Assembly (NCBI GenBank): GCA_029246105.1
Contig: JAQWOA010000006.1
Span: 1-64,000, forward strand
Origin: Woeseiaceae bacterium
GTDB lineage: Bacteria > Pseudomonadota > Gammaproteobacteria > Steroidobacterales > Woeseiaceae
DNA: 64,000 bases
Direction: 5' to 3'
A program made the translations under genes and the position numbers. This document shows, piece after piece, positions 8,496-17,173 of the stretch. The first letter of the stretch is position 1. Each line of letters opens with the position of its first letter. The notes under the pieces are model-generated. The model saw only the letters and a list, made by a program, of their open reading frames with translations. It had not been told where the DNA came from and searched no databases.

Positions 8496-9409
8496 TATTT
8501 ATCAATTCCTTTGTATTCATATGGCCAACCTATCGTACGACTATGTCCCTGCAGGCTTATGAAAACACCGTAGAGCTCAGGTTCTTTTATCAAGGTTCGG
8601 GTGAATTTCGCTCCACGATCAAGAGCATTATCAATTGCTTGTTTTTGTAATGCTCCTACATTCATCGTGACCAGTCTTTCTCCAAGATCACTGTCAGGAT
8701 CAATGTCCAATGCTCGAGCTCGATCGACGCATTTAGCATCACAATCGACTTCATTTGCGATCAATGTTGCTACCGTATCAGCAATCGCCGCATTTTTTGC
8801 GAGAACAGTCACGGCATCAGCAATACCCAGAGACATTGAATGGCCATTCCAACCACTGGTCGCGATACCACATATACCATCCTCGCTTGTGATTTCCACT
8901 GATGCATTTAATTGTGCTGTTGAGAGGGAAGGTACAATACCAATATTCATTTTCTGGCCAGGCTCGAGGTGCAAAGCGATATCGCCACCATTATTAACAA
9001 AAACACTATCCAGCCCATTTACATTTTTCATTGCAGCCAGAACCTCATCCGCGACCGCGCCGGCTACAGCTGCCATGGGTGTGATGAAATAATCTCTATA
9101 TTGTCTGACAGTTGAAATCATATGTTGCGATGTAGCGTCATCTATCCTTCTATTATCTATAATGTACAGAGGTGATCGCAGTAGCGATAGGTTATCAACC
9201 AGTCCTTGTAGCATTCCTTCCATGCGTTGTGCTGCAAAGGCATAAGCATGCTGCACACTTTTAGCATCACCTATTGCTTTGATGACGAGGTTGATTGGTC
9301 CATGCTGTAAATGAAGACGATTACCGGACAGCATTGCTTTTTGCACTTGTCCAGATGGCCATGGTTGAAGCTGAGCATCAGGAATCCTGCAAATTGTGCT
9401 TGAATTCAT
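8495..9409 (-). CDS. UPF0280 family protein (ApbE superfamily)
   Basis: A 304-residue protein with the UPF0280 landmarks PMAAVAGAVADEVLAAM, VNNGGDIALHL, GIATSGW, SLGIADAVTVLA, DTVATLIANEVD and DPDSDLG. The family is grouped with ApbE flavin transferases, though its own activity is not established as far as I know. It starts 7 bp after the hnr-like stop and overlaps the DUF1185 gene by 1 bp. It could modify the adjacent reductase (for example covalent flavin attachment) or act as a catalytic partner. Both are hypotheses; no clear ApbE target motif was found in the reductase. Confidence 0.85.
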   Translation of the reverse strand: MNSSTICRIPDAQLQPWPSGQVQKAMLSGNRLHLQHGPINLVIKAIGDAKSVQHAYAFAAQRMEGMLQGLVDNLSLLRSPLYIIDNRRIDDATSQHMISTVRQYRDYFITPMAAVAGAVADEVLAAMKNVNGLDSVFVNNGGDIALHLEPGQKMNIGIVPSLSTAQLNASVEITSEDGICGIATSGWNGHSMSLGIADAVTVLAKNAAIADTVATLIANEVDCDAKCVDRARALDIDPDSDLGERLVTMNVGALQKQAIDNALDRGAKFTRTLIKEPELYGVFISLQGHSRTIGWPYEYKGIDK

Positions 9410-9416
9410 GAGCAGA

Positions 9417-10949
9417 TCACTTCAGCGGCCAAGGGTTCTTGGGATTCCAGCTGTTACTCTGCGCACTGTCGCCATAGTAGTCGCGGATTTCCTCCAATGA
9501 CTGAATGAAATCGACATGACCACCCATTGCAGTATACCGGTCTCTAGATAACGTAAATTCTATTGGCGCTACTATTGCCGGTGTCGGTACATAGCCAAAG
9601 GAATTTTCTGGCATACGTGTAACATCGACCATAATTGTGATGCCACCACCAGGCCACACATAGACCGGTGCACCACCCATGGTGACTCGTGTTAATGTCT
9701 CTTTGACAGATTGGGTTAAGCTTATTGGGTTCTCGGTGACGCCAGCGCGTAGTGATCCGCCAGCACCACCAACAAATAATACTGAGCATAGTGATGGTTC
9801 GCAGTTTTCTCGAATCCGGTCAACAACAATTTGTACAGCATCTGGCATCGCTGCCTTCACTGGCTGCAATTTTTCATCGAGAACGCAATAGATGCTTTCT
9901 TCACCCGTTGTAGTGGTCATCAATACCCGACTTCCCGAGCATGCAACATTATCATCGATTGATTCAATTATAGAAAATGGGTCATTGATGTCTGTGCCGC
10001 CCCATCCCTGACCAGGATTTGCAACGTTGAAATATCGACCGGGCGTTGAGCGGCGTCCGCGAATACGAATACCGGAGGGTTTCATTCCAAGACAACGCCC
10101 AGCCTGATGCTCTGATAGAACTCCAGTAATATGTTCGTCAATGACAATGACTTCATCTACATGGCCATGCCACTGCTCTGCGAATATGCCAATTGTTGCT
10201 GAGCCACAACCGACACGCATATGCTTTTCGGGGACACCATCAATAATGGGCGCATGTCCTGCTTGCACCACCATAGAGCAGCCTCCAGCAACGACAAGCT
10301 CAACTGGCTGACGATTGCACAGTGCCATAATGGCGTTGCAGGTTACCTTACCCTCTCGTTTGCTGCCGCCCGTGAGGTGATTAACTCCTCCAAGGGATAA
10401 CATTGGTGATCCATATTCGGTGGTCGTTACATGCCCAATGCGTTGCCCATCGCAAAGAACATCTGCTTGTTCGGCACCAAGGTGTTTATCTGTATCCAGT
10501 TTAATTTTCACGCCGCAATACGAAAAGATACCCTCACTGACCACTGTTACAGTTTCAACTTTGTCGTACTGTGTTGCTACAATAAATGGTGCTGGTTTGT
10601 AGTCGGGATAAGTTGTACCTGCACCGATGGCAGTAACGAATGTTCCTTGTTGAATCAGATTGCCGTCCCATTCGCTCGAGGAGTCTACAAACGGGACAAC
10701 CTCGCTATCGGAATCAAGTGAGTTTTCGAGAAGCACCAGCGGATCAACACGCGCGAGCTCACCTTTAACGTTGGCATAGCGCCCACAAGCTCCAGACCGC
10801 TCTGGTCTGATCCGGCAAAGTACTGGGCAGGCATCACAACGCACTATGCCATCTTTTTCACGAGCGCCGAAGCGTTCGGTCATACTGGGAATACCAGTTG
10901 GTTTGCTCGACTTCTTGTCGGCGCTGGGATTATTCTTTTCAGTCGCCAT
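9417..10949 (-). CDS. 6-hydroxynicotinate reductase-like iron-sulfur protein
   Basis: A 510-residue protein from the ATG at 10947-10949 (GAGG 5 nt upstream). The open frame extends to 11111, but that extension reads as AT-rich promoter sequence. The N-terminus has CDACPVLC then SGACGRY (Cys38, 41, 45, 55), a probable [4Fe-4S] site. The rest is rich in Gly motifs (IGAGTTYPDY, GGVNHLTGGSK, VGGAGGSLRAGVT). I recognise it as the family annotated 6-hydroxynicotinate reductase, which in Eubacterium uses reduced ferredoxin to make 6-oxo-tetrahydronicotinate (EC 1.3.7.1). The adjacent enamidase and the nearby ferredoxin/FNR genes fit this. It is the first gene of the operon; an operator-like palindrome lies just upstream. 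Confidence 0.75.
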   Translation of the reverse strand: MATEKNNPSADKKSSKPTGIPSMTERFGAREKDGIVRCDACPVLCRIRPERSGACGRYANVKGELARVDPLVLLENSLDSDSEVVPFVDSSSEWDGNLIQQGTFVTAIGAGTTYPDYKPAPFIVATQYDKVETVTVVSEGIFSYCGVKIKLDTDKHLGAEQADVLCDGQRIGHVTTTEYGSPMLSLGGVNHLTGGSKREGKVTCNAIMALCNRQPVELVVAGGCSMVVQAGHAPIIDGVPEKHMRVGCGSATIGIFAEQWHGHVDEVIVIDEHITGVLSEHQAGRCLGMKPSGIRIRGRRSTPGRYFNVANPGQGWGGTDINDPFSIIESIDDNVACSGSRVLMTTTTGEESIYCVLDEKLQPVKAAMPDAVQIVVDRIRENCEPSLCSVLFVGGAGGSLRAGVTENPISLTQSVKETLTRVTMGGAPVYVWPGGGITIMVDVTRMPENSFGYVPTPAIVAPIEFTLSRDRYTAMGGHVDFIQSLEEIRDYYGDSAQSNSWNPKNPWPLK

Positions 10950-10968
10950 TACGGCCTCATAGGCTGAA

Positions 10969-10978
10969 TTATTTATAA
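10969..10978. promoter_or_regulatory. Operator-like palindromic core upstream of hnr-like gene
   Basis: TTATTTATAA, with 19 nt between it and the hnr-like ATG. The same 10-mer sits 18 nt before the fpr ATG, inside a longer perfect palindrome (14605-14618). On the minus strand a TATACT (10979-10984) abuts it and could be a -10 box. A binding site for the MarR protein at 12834 is plausible but inferred. Confidence 0.4.
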
Positions 10979-11110
10979 GTATACATATAAAAAAAACAAA
11001 CATGCTAGTACAATACGGTACGGTAATCAGCCATTTCCTCAGATATTCTGGAAAAGTACTGTTCAGTTGACATACTGCAGGTACATATATTGGAATACAT
11101 AGGCACATCA

Positions 11111-11401
11111 ATGCCTGATAGGCTTAAAGATGAATCCAAAATCGAGACATTAACCCGTATGAATTTCAAGTCTAATAAACATCAACATCGTTCATTCTGG
11201 TGGCGTGTTTGCTGCGGTATCGCGATAGCGCTCTCTGCCATAACTTTTACACCACTTGTCATCGGTGATCATGCATCTCGTATTTTTCATCTTCCTTACT
11301 TGTTAGCGGTTGGCTTAATTCTTGCGATCGCGTTTATCGCAATAACAATTGCTGGCACCTTCTTTTATCCAAAATCTCTTGATCGTGGCGACAAAAAGTG
11401 A
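11111..11401 (+). CDS. Small two-helix membrane protein, partner of SSS transporter
   Basis: A 96-residue protein from the ATG at 11111 (AGGCA upstream); a TTG at 11090 would add 7 residues. A hydrophilic N-terminus is followed by two hydrophobic helices (roughly 33-53 and 60-83) and a basic tail. Its TGA overlaps the GTG of the symporter (GTGA), a coupling typical of small accessory subunits of Na+/solute symporters. It is divergent from the hnr-like operon. I do not recognise a named family; a stabilising or regulatory subunit is the likeliest role. Confidence 0.7.
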   Translation: MPDRLKDESKIETLTRMNFKSNKHQHRSFWWRVCCGIAIALSAITFTPLVIGDHASRIFHLPYLLAVGLILAIAFIAITIAGTFFYPKSLDRGDKK

Positions 11402-12816
11402 GTGGGTGGATATTAGGGATTGGCACTGTATATCTTTGTATGTTGGTTACTGCTGCACTTCGCGCTCGCAAATCAAACCATTCTGACAATGATTTTCTCT
11501 TAGCTGGATCAAGTCTTGGATCGCTTGTTGGATGCTTAACGGTCGCCGCTACACTATTTAGCACATTCACGTTGATGGGTATGCCAGATCTGTTTCGTAA
11601 TCATGGCATTGGCGCCTGGATTTTTCTTGGTGTTTCTGACTGCGCACTAGCATTCGTTGCTTTGTGGTTCGGTATTAATATTCGCCGCCGAATTTCGGCG
11701 GATAACTTCAATGGATTTTCTGATTGGTTGGGACGAGCATACCGTGGCCGCCATGCGACGTATGTCTACTTGTTTGGCATTTTTGTTTTCCTGATCCCCT
11801 ATGTTGCGATTCAGATAAAAGGAGTTTCATTATTTTTGAATTCGATAATGCCGGGTGTTATGCCAAGTTGGGCCTGGTCAGTTTCAATAGTCAGTGTGAT
11901 TCTTGCTTATAGTGAATTAGGTGGCCTCAAAGCCATAATTTTTGCAGATGCTGTTCAAGGTCTGGTGTTGTTTGGTGCGACTATTGTTATTGCAATAAGT
12001 TGTGTGGCCTATTTTGGTGGTATTGGACCCATGTTTGATTCGATTGAATCGACTTCGCCGGCACTCTTATCAACCCCTGGTCCATCTGGGTTATTCACCT
12101 ATCAATTTCTCATAGCTTCATTTTTGGCCATCGCAATGATTCCGGTGACACAGCCACAAATGAGTACTCGCTTGATTATTATGCGTGATAGTTCGTCGCT
12201 TGCTCGAATGGCCGTATTACTTGCTATATTTTCTTTCGTACTCGTACTCGCAACATTGCCGATTGGTCTTTATGGCGCTGCGCTCTACCCAACTAGTGCG
12301 ACGGGGGAATTCATAGCGCAAGTCCTGGTATACGATCAATCACCGATTGTCGCTGCTGTGGTTGTAGTTGGACTGATTGCAGCTGCCATCTCAACGGCAG
12401 ACTCGCAACTGTTTGCGCTAGGGAATGAGTTACGTTCAGGTGTATCCAAACCACAATATCAATCATTGAGATTAATGCGTAGTGCAATTGTGATATTTGC
12501 GCTGTCGGCACTGGTGGTTTCATTAGTGAGCAATACACATATCGTTTTATTAGCACGAACCAGTTTTGCTGGATCAGCATTGCTCGCACCCATGATATTG
12601 TCAGCTGTTTTCTTTCCAAAGCAATTGCATCGCGCTATTCCGTTGTTGGTTGGCTTGTGTTTAATTCTATTTCTCGCATCCATTTTTGGTTTGATAGGTG
12701 ATACTTTTTGGGGGCTGCGTATGGATCTTGTGATGTTTATAGCGGTTACGTTTGGCACCGCAATAATTTTGATGTTCAAAAATCACTATTTGCCTGATGA
12801 GCGAAAATCTTCATAA
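11398..12816 (+). CDS. Sodium:solute symporter (SSS family)
   Basis: A 472-residue inner-membrane transporter with about 12-13 hydrophobic segments. It has the SSS hallmarks GRAYRGR, an ELGGLKAIIFADAVQG segment (the usual GG-KA--TD--Q region) and STADSQLFAL late in the protein. The GTG start overlaps the preceding stop. Substrate is not readable from sequence. Its position, divergent from the nicotinate-type operon and followed by a MarR regulator, suggests uptake of nicotinate or a related pyridine carboxylate. Confidence 0.85.
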   Translation: MSGWILGIGTVYLCMLVTAALRARKSNHSDNDFLLAGSSLGSLVGCLTVAATLFSTFTLMGMPDLFRNHGIGAWIFLGVSDCALAFVALWFGINIRRRISADNFNGFSDWLGRAYRGRHATYVYLFGIFVFLIPYVAIQIKGVSLFLNSIMPGVMPSWAWSVSIVSVILAYSELGGLKAIIFADAVQGLVLFGATIVIAISCVAYFGGIGPMFDSIESTSPALLSTPGPSGLFTYQFLIASFLAIAMIPVTQPQMSTRLIIMRDSSSLARMAVLLAIFSFVLVLATLPIGLYGAALYPTSATGEFIAQVLVYDQSPIVAAVVVVGLIAAAISTADSQLFALGNELRSGVSKPQYQSLRLMRSAIVIFALSALVVSLVSNTHIVLLARTSFAGSALLAPMILSAVFFPKQLHRAIPLLVGLCLILFLASIFGLIGDTFWGLRMDLVMFIAVTFGTAIILMFKNHYLPDERKSS

Positions 12817-12833
12817 GTAAGTCAGGTAAATTT

Positions 12834-13319
12834 TTAGGTTAATCGTGCTAGTAATCGTAAAAAAATCTTTTGTTCATTCATAGTCAATGGCAGAAGTGTT
12901 TCTTTAGATACCTGGTGAGCTGCAGTTTCTAGCGACTCAATTAACTCGAGTCCTTTGGTAGTTAATGTGAGTACAGATTTTCGTTTATCAATCGGATCAG
13001 TCGTTTTTTGGATAAATTGACGTTGAACTAGGCGATTCACAATACCCATAATTGTCGCGGGATCCGTATGGTTAAGTCGACCAAGTAGGTTTTGAGATAC
13101 GCGACCTTGATCACGAATTTTCACTAATGAAGTAAATTGCATTGGGGTCAGTCCGCTATCGATAAAGAGTGTCTGGAAAATACCACTTGATCGTTGATGG
13201 GCGCGCCGTAGAAGAAATCCAGCTTGCTTCTCTACTATGTACAACTGATGCTCCTCCTTTAAAGATAGCGATGGCCTCTCGTCACTGTTTTTTTTATTAA
13301 TTGCTATAGATTTGTCCAT
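12834..13319 (-). CDS. MarR-family transcriptional regulator
   Basis: A 161-residue winged-helix regulator. The HTH region runs through LTPMQFTSLVKIRDQGRVSQNLLGRLNHTDPATIMGIVNRL, and the wing through TDPIDKRKSVLTLTTKG. NicR, the Pseudomonas putida nicotinate regulator that responds to 6-hydroxynicotinate, belongs to the same family. This gene is the last of the fpr-fdxA-marR unit, starting 2 nt after the fdxA stop, and converges on the symporter. It is the natural candidate to control the whole cluster through the palindromes at 10969 and 14605. Confidence 0.9.
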   Translation of the reverse strand: MDKSIAINKKNSDERPSLSLKEEHQLYIVEKQAGFLLRRAHQRSSGIFQTLFIDSGLTPMQFTSLVKIRDQGRVSQNLLGRLNHTDPATIMGIVNRLVQRQFIQKTTDPIDKRKSVLTLTTKGLELIESLETAAHQVSKETLLPLTMNEQKIFLRLLARLT

Positions 13320-13321
13320 TG

Positions 13322-13663
13322 CTAGTCAGTATCGCCGGGCTCTTCACTAAAGTAACGCTCAAACTTATTCTCTTCATTTCGAAATTCATCGGCATCCACC
13401 GGCGATACTCCTTTTCGCGTGATATTTGGCCACATTTCAGAGTATTTCGTATTCACTTCCAGCCAAAATTGGTCCGGCGTATCTTCATCATCAGGCTTGA
13501 TCGCTTCAACTGGGCATTCGGGCTCACAGACGCCACAGTCAATACATTCATCTGGATGAATGACCAAAAAGTTTTCGCCCTCGTAAAAACAATCAACCGG
13601 GCATACCTCCACACAATCCATTAATTTGCACTTCACGCATGGATCAGTAACGATAAAAGTCAC
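13322..13663 (-). CDS. fdxA: 7Fe ferredoxin (FdxA type)
   Basis: A 113-residue acidic ferredoxin. The Cys pattern [18 protein letters not shown] and [12 protein letters not shown] predicts one [3Fe-4S] and one [4Fe-4S] cluster, and the length is typical of FdxA. The GTG start has a perfect AAGGAGG SD. It sits 88 bp after fpr on the same strand and is followed by marR. With Fpr it could supply low-potential electrons to the 6-hydroxynicotinate reductase-like protein, which in the known pathway is ferredoxin dependent. Confidence 0.95.
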   Translation of the reverse strand: MTFIVTDPCVKCKLMDCVEVCPVDCFYEGENFLVIHPDECIDCGVCEPECPVEAIKPDDEDTPDQFWLEVNTKYSEMWPNITRKGVSPVDADEFRNEENKFERYFSEEPGDTD

Positions 13664-13751
13664 GTAAGCCTCCTTAAAATAATGACTAACTTGTGGTCAT
13701 TTTTTATACAATATTGCGGCACCAACTAGGTGACCACGAAAATCTTTACTA

Positions 13752-14588
13752 TCAGCCGACGAAAGCCCGTTCAACTACAAAACTTCCTGGGGCAGAATTA
13801 CTACCTTCTTGGAGTCCATGCTCTTTGAGCATGGAAGCCATATCTTTGTTAAACGCCATTGAGCCGCAAACCATTACTCTGGCAGTTAGTGGGTTAAATC
13901 GATTTCCGATCAATCCAAGGTCTTTAGCGAAATCACCAAGCTGTATACGGTCTGTAATTCTGCCTTGTGTTCTGAATTCACCACGCGTAACCGTTGGATA
14001 GTAAGTAAATCGATCTCGCAATAACTCTCCAAAGATCTCATCAGCATGGATTTGCTCTTCCAAAAATTCACGGTAGGCAAGTTCCTGTTCTTCCCTGACG
14101 GTATGCGTGAGAATGATTTCATCAAATTTTTCATGAGTTTCAGGATCACGTAAAACGGAAAGGAAAGGAGCCAAGCCTGTGCCAGTTCCGATCATAAATA
14201 GACGTTGACCAGACTTAAGCGCATCTGTAACCAATGTGCCGGTTGGTTTTTTGTTTAGGAACAGGTAATCACCAACTTTTAAATGCTGTAAGCGGGACGT
14301 CAGAGGTCCTTCTGGAACTTTAATTGAGAAAAATTCGAGGTGTTCTTCCCAATTGGGACTAACGATGGAATAAGCTCTTAATAGAGGACGATTGCCATCT
14401 TCAAGCCCGATCATCACAAACTCACCAGAGCGAAAGCGAAAACTATCCGGGCGCTCGATGCGAAAACTAAACAAACTATCTGTCCAATGATGCACCCAGG
14501 TTACTCGCTGTAGGAAAAGCTTTTTTGCTTCAGCTATAGCCTGCAAATCTATTAATGTTGAAGATTCTTTGGGTTTTTCTTGACTCAT
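13752..14588 (-). CDS. fpr: Ferredoxin--NADP+ reductase
   Basis: A 278-residue flavoenzyme that moves electrons between NADPH and ferredoxin. The FAD-binding RAYSIVSPN motif, the GTGTGLAPFLSVLRD pyrophosphate/NADP motif, the VMVCGSMAFNKDM block and the C-terminal FVVERAFVG aromatic end match bacterial FPR. An N-terminal extension of about 20 residues precedes the usual start. It is the first gene of fpr-fdxA-marR, with a perfect 14-bp palindrome 16 nt upstream of the ATG. Confidence 0.95.
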   Translation of the reverse strand: MSQEKPKESSTLIDLQAIAEAKKLFLQRVTWVHHWTDSLFSFRIERPDSFRFRSGEFVMIGLEDGNRPLLRAYSIVSPNWEEHLEFFSIKVPEGPLTSRLQHLKVGDYLFLNKKPTGTLVTDALKSGQRLFMIGTGTGLAPFLSVLRDPETHEKFDEIILTHTVREEQELAYREFLEEQIHADEIFGELLRDRFTYYPTVTRGEFRTQGRITDRIQLGDFAKDLGLIGNRFNPLTARVMVCGSMAFNKDMASMLKEHGLQEGSNSAPGSFVVERAFVG

Positions 14589-14889
14589 CCCAATGCCTAT
14601 ATAAAGTTATTTATAACTAATCATTGGTTTAATAATATCATAGGCACACATACAACTTATACATTGTCGTTATTAAGCAAATAAGGGTTCAGTATTGTGA
14701 TAGTTATATACTTTGTGAAAGATGCGATTTTTCGCGCTAATAAAATTGGATATACGCATAACTAAGCGCTATGTTCTATCACGATATATATTAATTTATT
14801 TAACCTTTTAAAATTAAAGAAAAATCTTTTGAAAGGTTTTAATCTAAAAAAACTTAAATCGTTGCAATATTAATAAAGGGGAAAATTCA
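14589..14889. other. Divergent AT-rich intergenic region between fpr and the sugar cluster
   Basis: 301 bp without a convincing gene. Besides the palindrome at 14605-14618 it holds a nested hairpin: AACCTTT (14802-14808) pairs with AAAGGTT (14832-14838), enclosing AAAGA/TCTTT (14816-14820, 14825-14829) around an AAAA loop, about 50 nt before the GTG at 14890. An AAGGGG SD lies directly before that GTG. Promoters for both directions must be here, but no clear -35/-10 pair stands out in the AT-rich background. Confidence 0.6.
14605..14618. promoter_or_regulatory. Palindromic operator-like site upstream of fpr
   Basis: AGTTATTTATAACT is a perfect inverted repeat (6-bp arms, TT centre) ending 16 nt before the fpr ATG. 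Its TTATTTATAA core recurs upstream of the hnr-like gene at nearly the same spacing. Size and symmetry suit a MarR dimer, and marR is in this same operon, so autoregulation is possible. Confidence 0.45.
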
Positions 14890-15945
14890 GTGAGAACAAT
14901 AAAAGGCCCCGCGATATTTCTCGCTCAGTTTGCATCGGAAGAGGCTCCGTTTAACACGCTGGACAGCATAGCGAAATGGGCCGCTGACCTTGGCTTCAAG
15001 GGTTTGCAGATTCCAACCTGGGATGAACGCCTTATTGACCTAGCACAGGCTGCTGGTAGTCGCGCTTATTGCGATGACCTGCGGGGGACGCTCGACAAAT
15101 ATGGCCTAGAGCCGACCGAGTTGTCGACGCACCTACAAGGCCAACTTGTTGCGGTACATTCCTCTTATGATACATTGTTCGATGCCTTTGCCGCCCCCCA
15201 TGTTCGTGGTAAACCTGATGCTCGGCAGAGGTGGGCGGTCGATCAACTTATGCTAGCCGCGAGAGCATCTGCCAATCTCGGACTTACTGAGCACGCCACT
15301 TTTTCTGGCGCATTGGCCTGGCCCTATATGTATCCATGGCCACAGCGACCAGCAGGCCTAGTTGAAACGGCATTCGATGAACTCGCAAATCGCTGGTTAC
15401 CGATTCTTGATGCCTTTGATGAAGCAGGCGTTGATCTTTGCTATGAAATTCACCCTGGTGAGGATTTACATGACGGAATCACATTCGAAATGTTTCTTGA
15501 GCGGGTTAATAATCATTCGCGTTGCAATATGCTATATGACCCCAGTCATTACGTGCTGCAGGCACTTAACTATGTTGACCATATCGACATTTATCATGAA
15601 CGCATCAAGATGTTTCATGTCAAGGATGCTGAACTGAATCCGACTGGTCGTCAGGGTGTTTATGGTGGCTATCAGCCGTGGATTGATCGCGTGGGACGTT
15701 TCCGTTCGCTAGGCGATGGTCAGGTTGATTTCAATGCTATATTCTCGAAGTTCGCACAATATGGTTTTACTGGCTGGGCCGTTCTCGAATGGGAATGCTG
15801 CTTGAAGCACCCTGAAGATGGAGCCCGTGAAGGCGCCAAATTTATCAGTGATCACATTATTCGAGTCACAGAGCGTGCGTTTGATGATTTCGCAGGTGCG
15901 GACATTGATGCCGATGCGAATAAATCATTATTAGGACTTTCGTAA
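14890..15945 (+). CDS. Sugar phosphate isomerase/epimerase family TIM-barrel protein
   Basis: A 351-residue AP-endonuclease-2-like TIM barrel with metal-site motifs DLCYEIHPGEDLHDG, YDPSHYVLQ, FHVKDAE and WAVLEWECC. It has no signal peptide. The start is GTG with AAGGGG upstream. It precedes a Gfo/Idh/MocA dehydrogenase by 11 bp. Relatives isomerise or dehydrate keto-sugars, and some act on 3-keto-glycosides made by a dehydrogenase partner. The exact substrate cannot be read. Confidence 0.85.
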   Translation: MRTIKGPAIFLAQFASEEAPFNTLDSIAKWAADLGFKGLQIPTWDERLIDLAQAAGSRAYCDDLRGTLDKYGLEPTELSTHLQGQLVAVHSSYDTLFDAFAAPHVRGKPDARQRWAVDQLMLAARASANLGLTEHATFSGALAWPYMYPWPQRPAGLVETAFDELANRWLPILDAFDEAGVDLCYEIHPGEDLHDGITFEMFLERVNNHSRCNMLYDPSHYVLQALNYVDHIDIYHERIKMFHVKDAELNPTGRQGVYGGYQPWIDRVGRFRSLGDGQVDFNAIFSKFAQYGFTGWAVLEWECCLKHPEDGAREGAKFISDHIIRVTERAFDDFAGADIDADANKSLLGLS

Positions 15946-15956
15946 GGATTAAGGTT

Positions 15957-17117
15957 ATGGCAGAAACTTTATCAAATAGAAAAATTCGGTTGGGAATGGT
16001 AGGGGGCGGTCAGGGCTCACTTATTGGTGATGCACATCGCATAGCAGCAAGATTAGATGATGAATACGATTTTTGCGCTGGCGCATTATCATCAGACCCA
16101 GAACGCGCGATGGCGTCCGCACGAGAAATTGGCCTTCCCTTGGATAGGTCTTATGGCAGTTATGCAGAGATGGCAAGTAGTGAAGCAGCCCGCAAAGATG
16201 GTATCGATGTAGTCGCAATTGTTACACCAAATAATACGCATCATGAAATTGCTAAAGCTTTTCTTGCTGCCGGTATACACGTTATTTGTGATAAGCCGAT
16301 GACTGTAACTATTGAAGAGGCTGAGTCCCTTCAAGATGCCGCGCGAAGTGCCGGTCGGATTCTGGCAGTGACGTATAACTACACTGGATATGCAATGGTG
16401 CGAGAGGCCAGGGCCATGATTGAACGGGGTGATCTTGGCACAATCCGGATCGTACAGGTCCAGTATGCTCAGGACTGGCTAACTGAGCCAATCGAATTAG
16501 GTGGACAAAAGCAGGCCGCGTGGCGTACTGATCCAGCACAATCAGGTGTAGGCGGTACTATTACTGATATTGGTACGCATGCTTATCATCTGGCGTGCTT
16601 TGTGAGTGGTCTTAAACTTGAAGCTTTATGTGCGGACCTTACGACGTTCGTTGACGGACGTCGGCTGGATGACAATGCACATTTACTGCTTCGTTTCGCA
16701 GGTGGAGCCAAGGGCATGCTGTGGGCTAGTCAGGTCGCGGTTGGCAATGAAAATGATGTACGACTCGGTATCTATGGCGATAAAGGTGGTATTACTTGGC
16801 AGCAAGAACAACCTAATGAAATAAGCTATATGTTATTTGGCAAGCCTCGGCAAAGAATTACTCGGGGTGGCCCATCAGGCCATCCAGCTTCATCCACGAG
16901 CATTATTAGGATGCCGAACGGACATCCGGAGGGGTATCTGGAAGGATTTGCAACCATCTATAATCAAGTAGCTACTGCAATACGTGCGGCCAGTGATGGC
17001 AAAGTACTGGAAGCCAATGTCTTGTTTCCAACGGGTGATGATGGCAAATCCGGCGTTGCATTCGTCGATGCCGCTGTTCGCTCAAGCGAAGCTGGCGGCA
17101 TATGGGTTGAACTTTAG
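15957..17117 (+). CDS. Gfo/Idh/MocA family NAD(P)-dependent sugar oxidoreductase
   Basis: A 386-residue dehydrogenase. The N-terminal Rossmann motif is GMVGGGQGS; the catalytic Lys lies in CDKPMT (the family's EKP motif), with DIGTHAYHL supplying the Asp/His pair. Such enzymes oxidise inositols, glycosides or sugars to keto forms. It is flanked by two isomerase/epimerase-fold proteins, so an oxidation product is likely passed to one of them. The AAGG SD is good. Confidence 0.92.
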   Translation: MAETLSNRKIRLGMVGGGQGSLIGDAHRIAARLDDEYDFCAGALSSDPERAMASAREIGLPLDRSYGSYAEMASSEAARKDGIDVVAIVTPNNTHHEIAKAFLAAGIHVICDKPMTVTIEEAESLQDAARSAGRILAVTYNYTGYAMVREARAMIERGDLGTIRIVQVQYAQDWLTEPIELGGQKQAAWRTDPAQSGVGGTITDIGTHAYHLACFVSGLKLEALCADLTTFVDGRRLDDNAHLLLRFAGGAKGMLWASQVAVGNENDVRLGIYGDKGGITWQQEQPNEISYMLFGKPRQRITRGGPSGHPASSTSIIRMPNGHPEGYLEGFATIYNQVATAIRAASDGKVLEANVLFPTGDDGKSGVAFVDAAVRSSEAGGIWVEL

Positions 17118-17173
17118 CTGAAATGGCATGCGAACATGGTGCGTATAACGGTTGAAATCTTTCAGGGGGAATT

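Noticed and set aside
9417-11111. Full-length open frame giving a 564-residue reductase
   Set aside because: The first 54 codons lie in AT-rich promoter sequence containing the palindromic site; the ATG at 10949 has GAGG upstream.
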